Under the pieces are notes generated by a model, which did not search any database, was not told where the DNA came from, and saw only the letters and a program-made list of their open reading frames with translations. Shown here in pieces: positions 5,230-5,361 of a stretch of DNA of 5,361 bases. The position numbers and the translations under genes are program-made. Source of the DNA: PVC group bacterium. Its GTDB lineage: Bacteria > Verrucomicrobiota > Kiritimatiellia > SS1-B-03-39 > UBA6053. Position 1 is the stretch's first letter; every line of letters begins with the position of its first letter. The stretch is taken from assembly GCA_003565035.1 (NCBI GenBank), contig PXDP01000259.1, forward strand, positions 1 to 5,361, given 5' to 3'.

Positions 5230-5278
5230 ATTTTCCGACTATCGGAAAATCAGGTTTCGCCTTTTCCGATCATCGGAA
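5230..5278. repeat. Two near-identical dyads, 31 bp apart
   Basis: ATTTTCCGA-CTA-TCGGAAAAT (5230-5250) is a perfect 9-bp inverted repeat with a 3-base loop. A second dyad, TTCCGA-TCA-TCGGAA (5264-5278 core), lies with its centre 31 bp away. The first begins at the stop codon of the minus-strand gene and could be its transcription terminator, but no T-run follows on that strand. The second lies within the gene's last codons. They could also be a pair of protein-binding sites three helical turns apart. Confidence 0.6.
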
Positions 5279-5361
5279 GTTCCGCGCCTTTGAGCAGATC
5301 GATCTCCACATCGTTGCGCTGCGGGGTTCCGGAGGTGCTGCGGCCCTGGTCCACGCTGTGG
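5250..5361 (-). CDS. C-terminus of an unrecognised protein (partial, runs off the window)
   Basis: On the minus strand the frame entering at 5360 is open to TGA at 5250-5252. It encodes a polar tail of 36 residues that includes NDVEIDLLKGAELPMIGKG before the stop. Codon choice looks coding (third-position G/C), and the other minus frames give unconvincing proteins. I do not recognise the family; the tail has no membrane segment. The gene has the same orientation as the operon but is separated from it by the repeats and the AraC relic, so it is probably a separate unit. Confidence 0.5.
   Translation of the reverse strand, partial: HSVDQGRSTSGTPQRNDVEIDLLKGAELPMIGKGET

Overview
The window looks like accessory DNA from a GC-rich, saccharolytic bacterium. 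The protein styles (a GH16 glycosidase next to an FAD-dependent oxidoreductase of the kind found in polysaccharide loci, and an extracellular-type C-terminus with an N-L-x-E-x-x-x-G-T-D-P-like motif), weak ribosome binding sites and dense families of intergenic repeats suggest Verrucomicrobia, perhaps Opitutaceae. That placement is an inference from pattern, not a database result.

Layout: 1-202 holds three diverged copies of a GC-rich 40-45 bp repeat, one of them inverted. 340-861 (+) is the C-terminal remnant of a larger protein, and its homologous-looking reading already begins near 304, before the first ATG. 862-1653 has no credible gene and is packed with repeats: a 21-bp tandem, a MITE-like palindromic element (about 905-1266), one copy of a 99-bp dispersed repeat (1279-1377), a hairpin built from TAATCC/TAATCG hexamers (1378-1457), and a 14-bp tandem leading into another copy of the element terminus (1487-1527).

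1654-4667 is the functional core, a two-gene operon on the minus strand. An FAD-dependent oxidoreductase (4667 to 2358) is translationally coupled through an ATGA overlap to a small GH16 glycoside hydrolase (2361 to 1654). Neither protein shows a signal peptide, so the pair probably acts in the cytoplasm on imported glycan fragments. Upstream, on the same strand, is the decayed C-terminus of an AraC-family regulator (about 4823-4980), truncated and frameshifted. Between it and the operon are direct repeats with 21-bp spacing and a dyad that look like regulator sites.

5062-5160 is the second copy of the 99-bp repeat, 96/99 identical to the first and in the same orientation, so the operon and its broken regulator sit between direct repeats 3.8 kb apart. 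The window ends with the C-terminus of an unrecognised minus-strand gene (5250-5361) whose 3' end carries two near-identical TTCCGAT-type dyads. I see no rRNA, tRNA or CRISPR array.
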